Shown piece by piece: positions 16,901 to 23,605 of a stretch of DNA of 25,520 nt. Position 1 is the stretch's first letter. Each line of letters opens with the position of its first letter. Origin of the DNA: a virus; the IMG/VR virus record IMGVR_UViG_3300020222_000165, positions 1 to 25,520 of that record, one strand, 5' to 3'. The notes beneath the pieces were generated by a model that had not been told where the DNA came from, made no database searches, and worked only from the letters and a program-made list of their open reading frames with translations. The position numbers and the translations under genes were made by a program.

Positions 16901-17409
16901 CAGGCAGGGCCAAGTACCTTCAACAATCCGAGGTTAGCTACTCCCATCAACGCATGTTTGATAGGCTCCGTAACTTTTCGCCAACCCATCTTTTCGGCCC
17001 ATTGCGTTGCCGCAGTCTCGTGAGAATCTATATATGCAGCCTCCCACTCGTCTGCCCACTTACCAAGTCCGTAAGTCATCTCCTCGAAAGCCCACAACTG
17101 CCAATCAGTAACTTTCTGAGCAGCAAACAAGTCGTATTCTTCTGGAGGTTGATAAGTAGGTAGCAGCCCAGGATACTGCTCAGGTAGAAGAATCGGCCCC
17201 GCTGGTGCTCTTCGTGCCTCAACGTCGCGTTGATATTCCCACCATTTGAGGGGTATCCCCCGTTGCTGGGCTTCAATCGCTGCCCTTTCGCGGCTAAGGT
17301 AATCTTCCCAACCCTTACGAATTAAAGGGAGATAAGGACGCGGTTCTTCTTTCGGCTCCCTCTGCTCCCGCTGACGAAGCCGGTAGAGATAAACGTTTTC
17401 AGAAACCAT
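10969..17409 (-). CDS. Giant 2146-residue virion protein (probable internal/ejection or polyvalent protein)
   Basis: By far the largest gene, encoded between the portal group and the scaffold. It is mostly charged amphipathic helix, with unusually many Trp, Tyr and Glu residues. Two regions recall large internal or polyvalent phage proteins: WNPMYWIGNIWDNLRNIVAR (about residue 505) and VIPFEFWPVHSTWNWMKYF followed by DNPHYLSWLNTNRR (about residues 1070-1110), a pattern seen near membrane-interacting parts of such proteins. A Gly-rich hinge (GAAAGGGGGAG, near 2027) precedes a basic C-terminal domain. No signal peptide and no clear polymerase, nuclease or lysozyme motif was found. The likely role is to sit inside the head and be ejected with DNA, replacing a tape measure in a short-tailed particle; this is inference. 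ATG at 17409 follows the upstream stop by two bases, with no clear ribosome site. Confidence 0.6.
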   Translation of the reverse strand: MVSENVYLYRLRQREQREPKEEPRPYLPLIRKGWEDYLSRERAAIEAQQRGIPLKWWEYQRDVEARRAPAGPILLPEQYPGLLPTYQPPEEYDLFAAQKVTDWQLWAFEEMTYGLGKWADEWEAAYIDSHETAATQWAEKMGWRKVTEPIKHALMGVANLGLLKVLGPAWNTPQYMLARLIGNIKRNAAVEPTQEEITRALMEYLETTETAEELPDILDLMWIYGTKGEQLPTLVQPEFESINAWLDAKYGEDPELRAKAELMAREVDRISFSWGIGTKTSPEDFEFFKKTHTRLMEEAQTKEDVETILKQEQNLVKELAYGVVLDPLNVTKWMGWNPLQNRSARLVAERAAVPLKEKLEFHRAVSDVTPWYKTPAARVRKVGEVVHDRLTVYLAGKVVDPGEIPGLLKKFVDDPAYDSVDGQLVKRVIEGMDAGDILKGVDKATDGKDMLHTVVSNITEIARLKERALIRNTHWGKAADDLTRYALTVSGKQKQILSPLFLGWNPMYWIGNIWDNLRNIVARCGWKRLPAESSIGEHIGFGRQGVENFFADQVGAVPQRMAFGFSATPAELGIDTTPEAATKVASIWTRLKELISPGPFLKAAGESEANMSALAIYQSYVTRWSQNWNDMPLGLPHELKIQLSQYDPAIAEAVQAMLVGKWNFGEVLAEASRIHRTIVEGAVEFGKVKSIGWYLQQLTKDERAAITQHPDILAQITKLGEVKSEAARAAVISELRDMIQEGITSVAKARHINDLKAVGWAHRSAETFRAMEPVTHRFADNPLVSEMLGAGDRAHDFDLLRRIADTYGTDVYDMLDPMDDAVFDLIKRGGTPAELWEYLTTTYPFMTKYYPQVSDWDLLQGAGKDSTVQMAEYLSNLDEIVPTLARDTFWDIYKTLLPRARQQLVNTISEVGAVRDTPSYNPVEVVEVIKKMKVWITAHPGAIADDYDELQHAVNLAKQYVWYKLDAQKWTDWINSSWEIDRLPDTLPSIYDIYRRYANPLRSAIDKLDARSFRDLDPAMTVPPALWERVMDWLNTTVRKEMELTQYATMRQALWDRDYAILDYGDKTILDALISVVIPFEFWPVHSTWNWMKYFVDNPHYLSWLNTNRRLMEDQAEKDPLMPERLRGWMPLGIGAMTNFFTGKEWTAETEHYIQPQRILLPLETMPVWGDIWLPDTYQDIARGREYIFFQNMWSTSPIVFDSLAILANRILPWAEENQPWLAEKIQRYIPEASMVVHTGYWSGTRGIRGGSIMLEPLLNRMGVEVPPEGWNPEGFVSDVLGLGLGRVSPNEEYWRYQRLAGLAGTGEITSEEATEAFATRSGPAWETATRLAAEQSAVPAFLRWAIYAPIKIYPSEERVLRGMGLIYDEAYKRYEAGDRHALQEFYAVYPDYRFRQLAYRYWDVASGKMTEEDWDSWIALSNRVNEYYEKRGQLEHERQYYLGQFIPGTPEHYRTIMDFRNRRTELNQEYGDELTNYFEFLADNRRQYIHWRDGPKAQAMRKWMEKWYEADPDGKQRMLEDLPETVLEVAMEVRQEMEPRLFTQLEARQMLVRNDLPVDAVYRELNNQAAQAWDLYYTNWWEENTPYEVQDLYAAYLEMDFPANVNYREAHPELDKALDEYIAWRDGVLNTELDPTSELFLANIRVLHPDWGNEKMFEVMDIAKNIGKFAVSEFVYIKGTDREMVVSELWRFWTTLPEKSLARIRAKEILGPRFSEIFLAGNYHEISDYELALWFNLLPEDWHSLVPEGRREPFGTGPTPMSESEMLWAARRFTQEEWDERMGGMEWIPPEPEEKERYEFAPTAREVREMTEADVRASAQEALKDAREKLRAGEPIDRIELPTPGEELEYQTAYAMVQRAFEGETDLWNHPLVEKWFPPNSPSRRFWQFWYANVPPGQLGAWAKDHPLVSAILDKVSRSYVTEDAYRDALALLIEELPKYDIGDPREYAQARAEAEQYYALVTPELEHLREIYYSLPTGQRRAFLEQYPQLLGLFNAQNEFKATHPIFRKYYDPDWVPRDSVQAKGAAAGGGGGAGSRMVRGTPASGISWKAFVASAGPLAMAELFEYWSGRKQLSAATRTHLKTIWEASGTEMSFDEWLSYIKMLWLQMGTSTFKTPRPPRVDIPRVSGAGPRVTQQARWRLKR

Positions 17410-17411
17410 AG

Positions 17412-18143
17412 TTAAACGTATTCAGGGTGAGGTAACATAGGAACGCCACCAGTTCGATACCAACCCGCCTCAGGCGTATACCGGAGACCAACGTAGGGTT
17501 GTCGCTGGAAGAAGGGAAGTCCCAACAACATTTCCAGGAAACTATTCCAAGCAGCCGCGTAGGATTGAGCCGTCTCCATGTACTCTAGTGTATCCAAATC
17601 TTCGGGCGAAGGAAGAGGAATCCCCGCCTCAGTTAATTCCGGTGTAGGAATCGCGTATTGGGGGTTTAGGGTTATCAACTCTTCCAGGTACCGTCCAAAA
17701 TCCTTCAAATAAGCCGGATATTGCCATTGCTGAGGAAATTGAAGGTATTCGAGAATGTCCCGTAACGTAAATCTAGGAGCTGGTAACTCTTCAACACCAG
17801 CACCAACACCAACACCAACACCAGCACCAGCACCGGGCACGAACGGCTGCAACTGCGGTAGTTCCGGCATCTGGAAGCCAAAATACTGAGCTACCCATTC
17901 AGGCCGGTTTTGACTTGCCCAGGTCAGATATTCAGTAATAGCCCGAGTGTAGAACGTTTCGTAAGGCTGAATCTGCGTTGCCCAAGGCAATACGTCTGTC
18001 AGTGGCTTCGTCGTAGCCGCCGGAGCCGCAGGAGCCGCAGCCCTCCGTTGCTGGGCTAACCATCTCCTGTACGCTTCATGGAATATGGGTTCGGTGGGTA
18101 CAGTAGGAGTTGACCTTACTCCACCATCAAGTACTATAGCCAT
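17412..18143 (-). CDS. Pro/Ala-rich protein of unknown function next to the portal genes
   Basis: 243 residues. A short basic region (EAYRRWLAQQRRAAAPAAP) is followed by Trp/Tyr-rich helical segments, then a Gly/Val linker near residues 102-117 encoded by a hexanucleotide repeat, and a second helical half with many aromatic residues ending in a Pro-rich stretch. The composition resembles the giant protein downstream (YEAYRR, WASQNRPEW), so it could be a partner of it. The start overlaps the end of the 87-residue gene by 17 bases; the stop is two bases before the giant gene. No known family is recognised. Confidence 0.55.
   Translation of the reverse strand: MAIVLDGGVRSTPTVPTEPIFHEAYRRWLAQQRRAAAPAAPAATTKPLTDVLPWATQIQPYETFYTRAITEYLTWASQNRPEWVAQYFGFQMPELPQLQPFVPGAGAGVGVGVGAGVEELPAPRFTLRDILEYLQFPQQWQYPAYLKDFGRYLEELITLNPQYAIPTPELTEAGIPLPSPEDLDTLEYMETAQSYAAAWNSFLEMLLGLPFFQRQPYVGLRYTPEAGWYRTGGVPMLPHPEYV
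17792..17834 (-). repeat. Hexanucleotide tandem repeat coding a Gly-Val/Ala linker
   Basis: About seven units of GGTGTT or GGTGCT run in tandem inside the 243-residue gene and encode alternating Gly-Val and Gly-Ala. Repeat-number changes would lengthen or shorten the linker without shifting the frame. Confidence 0.75.
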
Positions 18144-18390
18144 ATTGCTTTCTTAACCAACATTTAATCTGAGATTGAATGTATTCTTGAACTTCAGCGT
18201 CCCCCCATCTCTGTTGGAGTTCCATCAAATCCTCAGGCGTCATATTCAGAAACCGCTCTAATTGCTCCTCTGCACTCAACAAGTAAACAGAGTCCGCAGA
18301 CGGTTGAAACGCCGCCCGTACGTATTGACGTTGATGCGCTAGTTTATCCGCCGTCTTTTCGACGACACGAGGAACACTGAGTCTTCGCAT
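18127..18390 (-). CDS. Small helical protein following the portal gene
   Basis: 87 residues. The ATG shares a base with the portal stop (TAATG), so translation is probably coupled. The N-terminus is basic (MRRLSVPRVVEKTADKLAHQ), and the middle is amphipathic helix (SAEEQLERFLNMTPEDLMEL) leading into a Gln-rich helix and a basic KCWLRKQYGY end. No signal or membrane segment is seen. Small helical proteins next to portal genes are common and often serve in head assembly, but no family was recognised. Confidence 0.6.
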   Translation of the reverse strand: MRRLSVPRVVEKTADKLAHQRQYVRAAFQPSADSVYLLSAEEQLERFLNMTPEDLMELQQRWGDAEVQEYIQSQIKCWLRKQYGYST

Positions 18391-20240
18391 TAAAAACCTT
18401 GCATTGCTCCGAGCGCAGAAGGCAACCCCACTGCTTCCACGGGACGTTCAATCGGTCTGCCACCAGCACCCTCGGCACTAAGTTGAGCTAGTCTGCGAAT
18501 CATATCGGGGCCAGTCGGAGTACCTCTCCCTTGCATACTCCAGGGAGTCTGTTGAGGTGCCATCTCTCCACCACCAAATCCTGGAATTGCCCCTTGCATA
18601 GGAGCTTCGGCCCCGCCACCCATCATCTGCTCAGGAAGCCTCACTCCTGCTTCCCGCGCAACGTCTTGCGCTAAGGCAAGCTGAATCTCAGGCATACTCA
18701 ACAACGTCTCGATGAGGATTTGGTCTTCTTCGTTCTCCAACGACTGAGACACCAAGTCTCGAAGCGTCTGCTGAATCACGTCCCGGACAGTCCTGCTAGA
18801 AAGGACGTTGGTCTGTCTCAACGCAGTCAGCATAGCTGTCGTGGCCGCTTCATCTGTCGGAAGACTTGCCGATAACTTAACTTGATTACGATAATAACCA
18901 CCAATGATAGCCGGGTCTAGCGACACTTCGATTGGAGCTCCAATCGAAGACCGCCCCCACAAGTACACGGGCCTGGCTACATAATTCTCGACAGTACGAA
19001 GGATAATCTCGTTGAGACGTTCCAAACCCTCTTCGATACACTCCTGTTTGTAAGCAATCTTCATCAAAACAGGAGTCCGTAACAGGTTCATAGCGATACC
19101 AGACAACCTTCCCGTCGTAAGCTGTCCCATAACGTGGCGAGGTAGTCCAGCCTGTTCGATTTGAGCAATGACTTCGTTGAGTTGAATGTCTACGCTAGGA
19201 GATACGCCGGGCGGTAGTAAGAACCCGGCATCTTCACCTATCTCAAGAGGAAGCTGACCGCCGTAAGGTTGAGGAACGTCGAATCCCCGCCCTTCCGCAG
19301 TCTTAGTCACCAACGTCGGGTCGGCGTATCGAGCGATGATAGTAGCCTTCTGAGAAATCAGTTGACAAGCGTAACGTATAATCCCCTCTAGTGGGAATAA
19401 CACACTAATTCCAATTCGTTCCCCCCTATCGCGGAAAGGAAGTTCGGTTCCATGCCAAACCACGAACGGAATCTTCCCAAAATCGTGTTTCGTGGGTGGC
19501 AACAGCCACTCCCCTGTTCTAAGCTGGGGCTCCTCTGCCTCTTCTACGATAGGGATTATCATAAATGCGTGGACAGTGCTATCCCAATATTCTAATACCT
19601 TCACCCGGTCGGTGTCGTCGAAACCTGCCAACGCAGTTTCCGCTGATTTGACCGCTTTCGTGCGTCTATCCCTTCCCAAGATAAAAGCGTTTCGTAAATC
19701 GCCAACGAGCCGGTTCTCAATCAGAACAACGTATTCCCATTCACCTGCTCTTTTCGCGGGCATAGGATAAAAGCCGAGAGGGTCAACACTTGCAGCAAAT
19801 ATGGGACACTCCCCTTCTAAATCCCGCTCCGGGTCATAGCAGACCTGAATCACGCCCCATCCATCAACAAGAGCGTGCCAGAGAGCGTCCCGAATCACCT
19901 TGTTCATGCTCGACTTGTGCCAGATTGCGTAAAGCATCTTCTCAATCTTGTCTGCGTCTTGCTGATGAACCTCTTTAATCTCAGACGCAGGAACGCTCAC
20001 GACAGGCGGTCTCGTCAGCATCAAAGACAGGTAACTCTCGATGGTGTTGAACGCGATGGGAAGGATAATCCTCATTTCCCCATCCTCAGGCGGCTTGTAT
20101 TGGCCGTCGGGCATAACCCAATACGATTCCTTCGTCATCAAGGCAATCTCACGCCAGACGAGCATGTTGGTATTCCTCTGATTGTAGAACTCTTCCAGCT
20201 TGGTTGCTGCTTCAAAAATAAAGTCTTTTGTAACTTCCAT
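18390..20240 (-). CDS. Portal protein
   Basis: 616 residues, a normal portal length. The portal is the dodecameric ring at one capsid vertex through which DNA is packaged and released. Visible features: an N-terminal helix leading to WREIALMTKESYW; RIILPIAFNTIESYLSLMLT with a Pro-Pro-Val after it, a typical early portal segment; a beta-rich clip/wing region (YVVLIENRLVGDLRNAFI, RVKVLEYWDS); a stem with LPRHVMGQLTTGRLSGIAM, like the G-x-ASG/SGxA region before the long helices; and a Gly/Pro/Gln-rich, probably disordered C-terminus after residue 540. It follows the large terminase by four bases, the usual packaging order. Confidence 0.9.
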   Translation of the reverse strand: MEVTKDFIFEAATKLEEFYNQRNTNMLVWREIALMTKESYWVMPDGQYKPPEDGEMRIILPIAFNTIESYLSLMLTRPPVVSVPASEIKEVHQQDADKIEKMLYAIWHKSSMNKVIRDALWHALVDGWGVIQVCYDPERDLEGECPIFAASVDPLGFYPMPAKRAGEWEYVVLIENRLVGDLRNAFILGRDRRTKAVKSAETALAGFDDTDRVKVLEYWDSTVHAFMIIPIVEEAEEPQLRTGEWLLPPTKHDFGKIPFVVWHGTELPFRDRGERIGISVLFPLEGIIRYACQLISQKATIIARYADPTLVTKTAEGRGFDVPQPYGGQLPLEIGEDAGFLLPPGVSPSVDIQLNEVIAQIEQAGLPRHVMGQLTTGRLSGIAMNLLRTPVLMKIAYKQECIEEGLERLNEIILRTVENYVARPVYLWGRSSIGAPIEVSLDPAIIGGYYRNQVKLSASLPTDEAATTAMLTALRQTNVLSSRTVRDVIQQTLRDLVSQSLENEEDQILIETLLSMPEIQLALAQDVAREAGVRLPEQMMGGGAEAPMQGAIPGFGGGEMAPQQTPWSMQGRGTPTGPDMIRRLAQLSAEGAGGRPIERPVEAVGLPSALGAMQGF

Positions 20241-20243
20241 ATT

Positions 20244-21635
20244 TTATCCTATCGGCCATTTTATAGGCCCAGGGATGAATTCCTTTCGTGACCGCCTTCC
20301 ACCCCACCCATACTTCGTGACGATAAAATAAGTAATCCCCTTAATCAGGTGGTTGTACTCGTCCAAAGGTGGAGCGGCTGCGTAATCTTTTCCCACACTC
20401 CGCCGTGTCCGGGCATACTTCGTCACTTCGTTGTTCAGAAAGTTCTTACAACGAGGATGAACCTTGAACCTTCCAGTGTGGAGGAAGGAACAGAGCAAAT
20501 CGGCCCCAGCTTCAGGATTTACCCGAACCTGGCGTCGAAGTGGGCATCCTTCGTTAGCCCAAATATCCCCACTCTCTTTGTTGGCGATGTCAATCGCCCC
20601 TCGCATATCCCCCATTCCGACGTTGAACCACCACTCTCTGGTTCGGCACTCGCGGATTACTTCGGGGGTTGGGCCGCCCTGCGCATCATAAACCTCGTCG
20701 AAAAGACAAACTACATCCTGGCCCGTTTTCTCGTCGTACTTGATTTGCATTACGGCCACTGCATAAGTCCCACCAGGGTCTACGCCAAGGTAAACAGGTA
20801 GTCGGCGATTGAATTCCGTAAAGTCCTTATCCACATGTTCAGCGAAGCTGAAGTTTCTAATCATCATTCGCCGTCCCACGGAGGGTTTAGCCATGAATCG
20901 GGCCTCGAACAACACCGGGTCATAACTCTCGCGTTGCTGTTCCAACCACTCCGCAGAAACGTAAGGACTTCCGACCGTCGGATGGGTGAAACTTTCAATC
21001 CCTCTATCGTTCTCGCTTTGTCCCATCCGGTAGAAGTCAACGAACCATCGTCCAATATCGGTGTCCTCAAACGTACCGATAGCAGCTACCCAACCACCCG
21101 TAACAGTAAGACGAGGTAAAAGGTTGATTTGGTAGACCTCGAACGGAACCAGACCAGCCTCGTCTATGACGATGTAATCCAAAGGCTGAGCATGAAGAGA
21201 TGCAGGCTCATCCGCAGACTTAACCCAAAGCTGCGCCCCATTCCACAAGTACAACACGTGGTCTTTATCCCTGTAGGCGAAGTCTCCCTCACCCAGAGTC
21301 GTCCGCTTCGACGCCCGGTTGTGGTCGAGTCGAACCAACAGCTCCAAGACCTGATGTACGATGGGGTCAGCAAGAGCATATCGAGGAACGACAATCCAGC
21401 CTCGTCTCCCTCGCGCACCATTGGTAGTCTTATCCCAGATTGGAACGAGAAGTTGACATAGAATCTCACGGGCAGCCGCAAAAGTCTTACCACTCTGGTT
21501 GCCAGCAGCCAGAATCCGGTGAAGAGCCGTGCTACGGTGAAATTCCTCCTGCGCCCCCCAAGGACGGTAGTCTACAGCCTCAAAAATCTTGGCCTTCGTC
21601 TCGAAGGGTAAATGCGCCCTGCTTACGTAGTCCAT
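20244..21635 (-). CDS. terL: Terminase large subunit (packaging ATPase and nuclease)
   Basis: 463 residues. The N-terminal ATPase has Walker A AGNQSGKT (residues 44-51), Walker B YIVIDEA (154-160) and a coupling segment GGWVAAIGTFE (180-190). The C-terminal RNase H-like nuclease has its first Asp in GVDPGG (286), acidic residues in VVCLFDEVYD (313-314), Asp349 in AIDIANKESGD, and a late DEYNHLIKGITYF. These are the residues that pump DNA into the procapsid and cut the concatemer. The ATG abuts the stop of the upstream membrane gene (TAG then ATG). The probable small subunit lies 2.2 kb upstream rather than adjacent. Confidence 0.95.
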   Translation of the reverse strand: MDYVSRAHLPFETKAKIFEAVDYRPWGAQEEFHRSTALHRILAAGNQSGKTFAAAREILCQLLVPIWDKTTNGARGRRGWIVVPRYALADPIVHQVLELLVRLDHNRASKRTTLGEGDFAYRDKDHVLYLWNGAQLWVKSADEPASLHAQPLDYIVIDEAGLVPFEVYQINLLPRLTVTGGWVAAIGTFEDTDIGRWFVDFYRMGQSENDRGIESFTHPTVGSPYVSAEWLEQQRESYDPVLFEARFMAKPSVGRRMMIRNFSFAEHVDKDFTEFNRRLPVYLGVDPGGTYAVAVMQIKYDEKTGQDVVCLFDEVYDAQGGPTPEVIRECRTREWWFNVGMGDMRGAIDIANKESGDIWANEGCPLRRQVRVNPEAGADLLCSFLHTGRFKVHPRCKNFLNNEVTKYARTRRSVGKDYAAAPPLDEYNHLIKGITYFIVTKYGWGGRRSRKEFIPGPIKWPIG

Positions 21636-21851
21636 CTACCTCTTTTTCTTCTTCAACCGTCGGTAATAACGTAAGTACTTCTCCTTAGTCCAGGGAGAAT
21701 AGTCGTTGTGCACCAAGCCTACTCCCCACTCGAAGTGGTATCCAGGCGGGGCTTTCGTGGGATAATTCGATTTGTGAAAGATGGTAAATACGTATAAAAT
21801 CCCTACACACACGATAAATGGCGAAAGACATAACAATTCAGACCACGACAT
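21636..21851 (-). CDS. Small single-span membrane protein (holin or spanin candidate)
   Basis: 71 residues. One hydrophobic span near the N-terminus (LLCLSPFIVCVGILYVFTIF) is followed by a soluble part and a very basic tail (LRYYRRLKKKKR). Small size, one helix and a positive C-terminus fit a holin-like or other lysis-related protein, but many unrelated phage membrane proteins look similar. A strong AAGGAGG site lies before ATG at 21851. It is packed against the large terminase, a place where short-tailed phages often keep lysis genes. No endolysin is visible nearby, so lysis is only a candidate role. Confidence 0.6.
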   Translation of the reverse strand: MSWSELLCLSPFIVCVGILYVFTIFHKSNYPTKAPPGYHFEWGVGLVHNDYSPWTKEKYLRYYRRLKKKKR

Positions 21852-21861
21852 GACTACCTCC

Positions 21862-21981
21862 TTACGTTACGAATTCTAACCACCGGACGAAGAAAAAGAT
21901 AAAAGTAGCAAGCCCTAGAACACCTACAACTACACCAATCAGAAACCACTTAACCTTTTCTTTCACAGTAGCCACCACCAT
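21862..21981 (-). CDS. Very small single-span membrane protein
   Basis: 39 residues from ATG at 21981; a GTG at 21966 (34 residues) is the alternative and has GGTGG a few bases upstream. A basic start (KEKVKW) is followed by one helix, FLIGVVVGVLGLATFIFFF, and a short end RWLEFVT. The 5' part overlaps the end of the Cys-rich gene upstream, and the stop is 10 bases before the next membrane gene. Paired with that gene it could form a small lysis or membrane module. The family is unknown. Confidence 0.5.
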   Translation of the reverse strand: MVVATVKEKVKWFLIGVVVGVLGLATFIFFFVRWLEFVT

Positions 21982-22165
21982 CAACGTCTATAGTACCGTC
22001 ATCTCTCCAGAAGATACAAAATTCACCGACCTCTATCCCATCCACCCAATCCTTACAGTCTGAGCACCAGTCGTCCCACTCGACAGTTATCTGCTCACGA
22101 TGAGGACATCGTATCAAGAATATCGGCCCTTGGCACCGATTGTTGTCGTCGAATAGTCTGTCCAC
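21950..22165 (-). CDS. Small acidic Cys-rich protein, possible zinc binder
   Basis: 71 residues from GTG at 22165. This start is chosen because AAGGAGG ends five bases before it; the in-frame ATG at 22189 would place that site inside the coding region. Cys and His residues are spaced as two or three pairs (C..RCPHRE, DWCSDCKDW, EFCIFW, GYCERK), which could bind one zinc, with many Asp and Trp residues around them. No signal peptide or membrane span is seen. The end overlaps the small membrane gene downstream by 32 bases. No family is recognised. Confidence 0.55.
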   Translation of the reverse strand: MDRLFDDNNRCQGPIFLIRCPHREQITVEWDDWCSDCKDWVDGIEVGEFCIFWRDDGTIDVDGGGYCERKG

Positions 22166-22320
22166 GAAAACCTCCTTCTCTATGACCACAGGTGGGGAAT
22201 TGCGCCCGCTAGTCTTTCGTAGCTCGATAGCTCGTACTGTTTACGCCTTTTACGCCCTGTGGGATGTAATTCTAGTAACGACCAAATTTAGTAGTCTTTC
22301 GACCAACTCTCGTAGTCGAG

Positions 22321-22392
22321 TATCGGGAAGCGGAATCGAACCGCTGTCCTGGTGGTTATGAGCCACCCGAGCTGCCACTGCTCCACCCCGAA
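22321..22392 (-). tRNA. tRNA-Met (anticodon CAT), with some initiator-like features
   Basis: A full cloverleaf can be drawn by eye. Acceptor: TTCGGGG with TCCCGAT, with positions 1 and 72 both T and so unpaired; D arm GAGC/GCTC; anticodon stem GGTGG/CCACC with loop CTCATAA (anticodon bases at 22358-22360); T arm AGCGG/CCGCT with loop TTCGATT. A mismatch at 1:72 is a hallmark of initiator tRNA, but the third initiator mark, three G-C pairs next to the anticodon loop, is only partly met. CCA is not encoded. An elongator Met or a lysidine-modified Ile tRNA remains possible. Confidence 0.85.
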
Positions 22393-22394
22393 AG

Positions 22395-22467
22395 CAGGGA
22401 GCCCAGGGTTCAAACCTGGAACCTACGGTTTTGGAGACCGTTGCTCTTTCATTTGAGCTAGCCCCCT
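22395..22467 (-). tRNA. tRNA-Trp (anticodon CCA)
   Basis: Acceptor AGGGGGC/GCTCCCT (one G-T pair), discriminator G; D arm GCTC/GAGC; anticodon stem ACGGT/ACCGT with loop CTCCAAA (anticodon 22432-22434); T arm CCAGG/CCTGG with loop TTTGAAC. The D loop (AAATGAAA) lacks the usual GG pair. CCA is not encoded. The tRNA-Met begins two bases downstream, so the two are one transcript. The giant protein and other virion proteins are rich in Trp, which could make a phage Trp tRNA useful. Confidence 0.88.
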
Positions 22468-22538
22468 AATTTAGAGGTACCTCGTCAATCTTAGAACGCT
22501 GCGACCTTCCAATTCATTTAACGTCGCTCATTAGCTTA

Positions 22539-23381
22539 TTAATAAACGTAACAAACAACTCGCTTATGACCTTTCGTATGGTATGCTTCTATGTAAGTTA
22601 ATCCAGTACCTTCAACAAAATACCAGTCATCAAACAAATACCAGTAATCTCTCCAGTTGGGTGCTGGCGGAGCCGGCGGTTGTTCCGTAACATGCACTTT
22701 TAGGTATACCGTCGGATTCTCTCTGGCGTGGATGTGAATGAGTGTGGAATGGCGTACCTGTCGAGTCCAATCGTGAGTAGGACTTACTGCACAGAAATTG
22801 TCGAGCGTCGTCGGTGAGATTCTACGATACCAGTTATTGTCTCGATAAGCTGCACCAGGCGTTTCCAGCTTACCATAGGAATCCCGCCAACTATAGATGC
22901 AACCCTTATCTTGGGACATGACACGGTTGCATCTGGCATTAGGATTGGTAGGAAAAATACCCCCAGGAGTTTCATTCATCGGCCATTCACAATAGCCAAG
23001 CATGACAAATTGCTGGTAGTTACTGACTACATGCCAATCCGACAGATAGAGTCGGTAATCGTTAGCAACTCCAGGAGCTGGATAACACTTGGCATCTTTC
23101 TTGTCGAAGTCCATCACCCAATACTTCGCCCCACACAAATTGTAAGGGCCATGTATTGCAATAGACATATAGCCGGGGAAATCGTCTTTCGTAGGCCACC
23201 TACTGGCATCTTCACACTTAAAGTTGCGTGTCCCATATCCAGCCAGATTCCACCAATTAGAAATAGTGACAGTCTGGAATTCACCGGGGCCTGGAGTGTG
23301 GGCCACAGCACTAGGAACACCAAGCAAAACCCCTACGAAAACACCTAGCAAAAGTACTTTCTTTAGTATCTTCTTAAACAT
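22539..23381 (-). CDS. Secreted Cys-rich protein of unknown function
   Basis: 280 residues from ATG at 23381. This start gives a clean signal peptide: basic MFKKILKK, a hydrophobic core (VLLLGVFVGVLLG) and a small-residue site near AVA-HTPG. An in-frame ATG at 23459 would add 26 residues ahead of it. The mature part carries many Cys, Trp and Tyr residues (FKCED, LCGAKYW, GYCEW, RCNR, GCIYS, FCAVS), suggesting disulphides outside the cytoplasm, and contains RWPTKDDFPG. No enzyme motif is recognised. A similarly secreted gene at 24414 shares the WPT.DD motif. Exported phage proteins often modify the host surface or exclude rival phages; that role is speculative here. Confidence 0.65.
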   Translation of the reverse strand: MFKKILKKVLLLGVFVGVLLGVPSAVAHTPGPGEFQTVTISNWWNLAGYGTRNFKCEDASRWPTKDDFPGYMSIAIHGPYNLCGAKYWVMDFDKKDAKCYPAPGVANDYRLYLSDWHVVSNYQQFVMLGYCEWPMNETPGGIFPTNPNARCNRVMSQDKGCIYSWRDSYGKLETPGAAYRDNNWYRRISPTTLDNFCAVSPTHDWTRQVRHSTLIHIHARENPTVYLKVHVTEQPPAPPAPNWRDYWYLFDDWYFVEGTGLTYIEAYHTKGHKRVVCYVY

Positions 23382-23456
23382 TCTTTCTGGTTTACCAAAC
23401 TGCACTGACTCGGCACAGTTCGGAAGGTCGCCTTTCTTCGACCAATATGAAAGATT

Positions 23457-23587
23457 CATCTGATGTCACCAACTTCAACGACATCGTTAATCCTTCTACA
23501 CATAGTAGACGAACTTACTACTACGAAACTTAAATACAATCTCGAACCCCCCCTTTCGAGAAATATCGTTGCGCCCCATCTGATGTC
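23457..23587 (-). repeat. Direct repeat GACATCAGATG, two copies 120 bases apart
   Basis: Identical 11-base copies lie at 23457-23467 and 23577-23587, each ending in an ATG. The first ATG opens the extended frame of the secreted protein (23459). The second opens a 27-codon frame ending at 23496 (MGRNDISRKGGFEI...). Neither has a clear ribosome site. Between them are CTCGAA and TTCGAG arms (23541-23546, 23555-23560) around a run of seven G. The rest of the 23382-23605 spacer shows no supported gene. Confidence 0.5.
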
Positions 23588-23605
23588 CTGCGCAACTCCC
23601 GTCAC

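Noticed and set aside
17792-17834. Short repeats as a CRISPR or regulatory array
   Set aside because: The repeat is a hexanucleotide inside an open frame and encodes a Gly-Val/Ala linker; there are no spacers.
22166-22320. A third tRNA downstream of tRNA-Met
   Set aside because: I could not draw a T arm or acceptor stem, and the segment shows no gene or clear signal.
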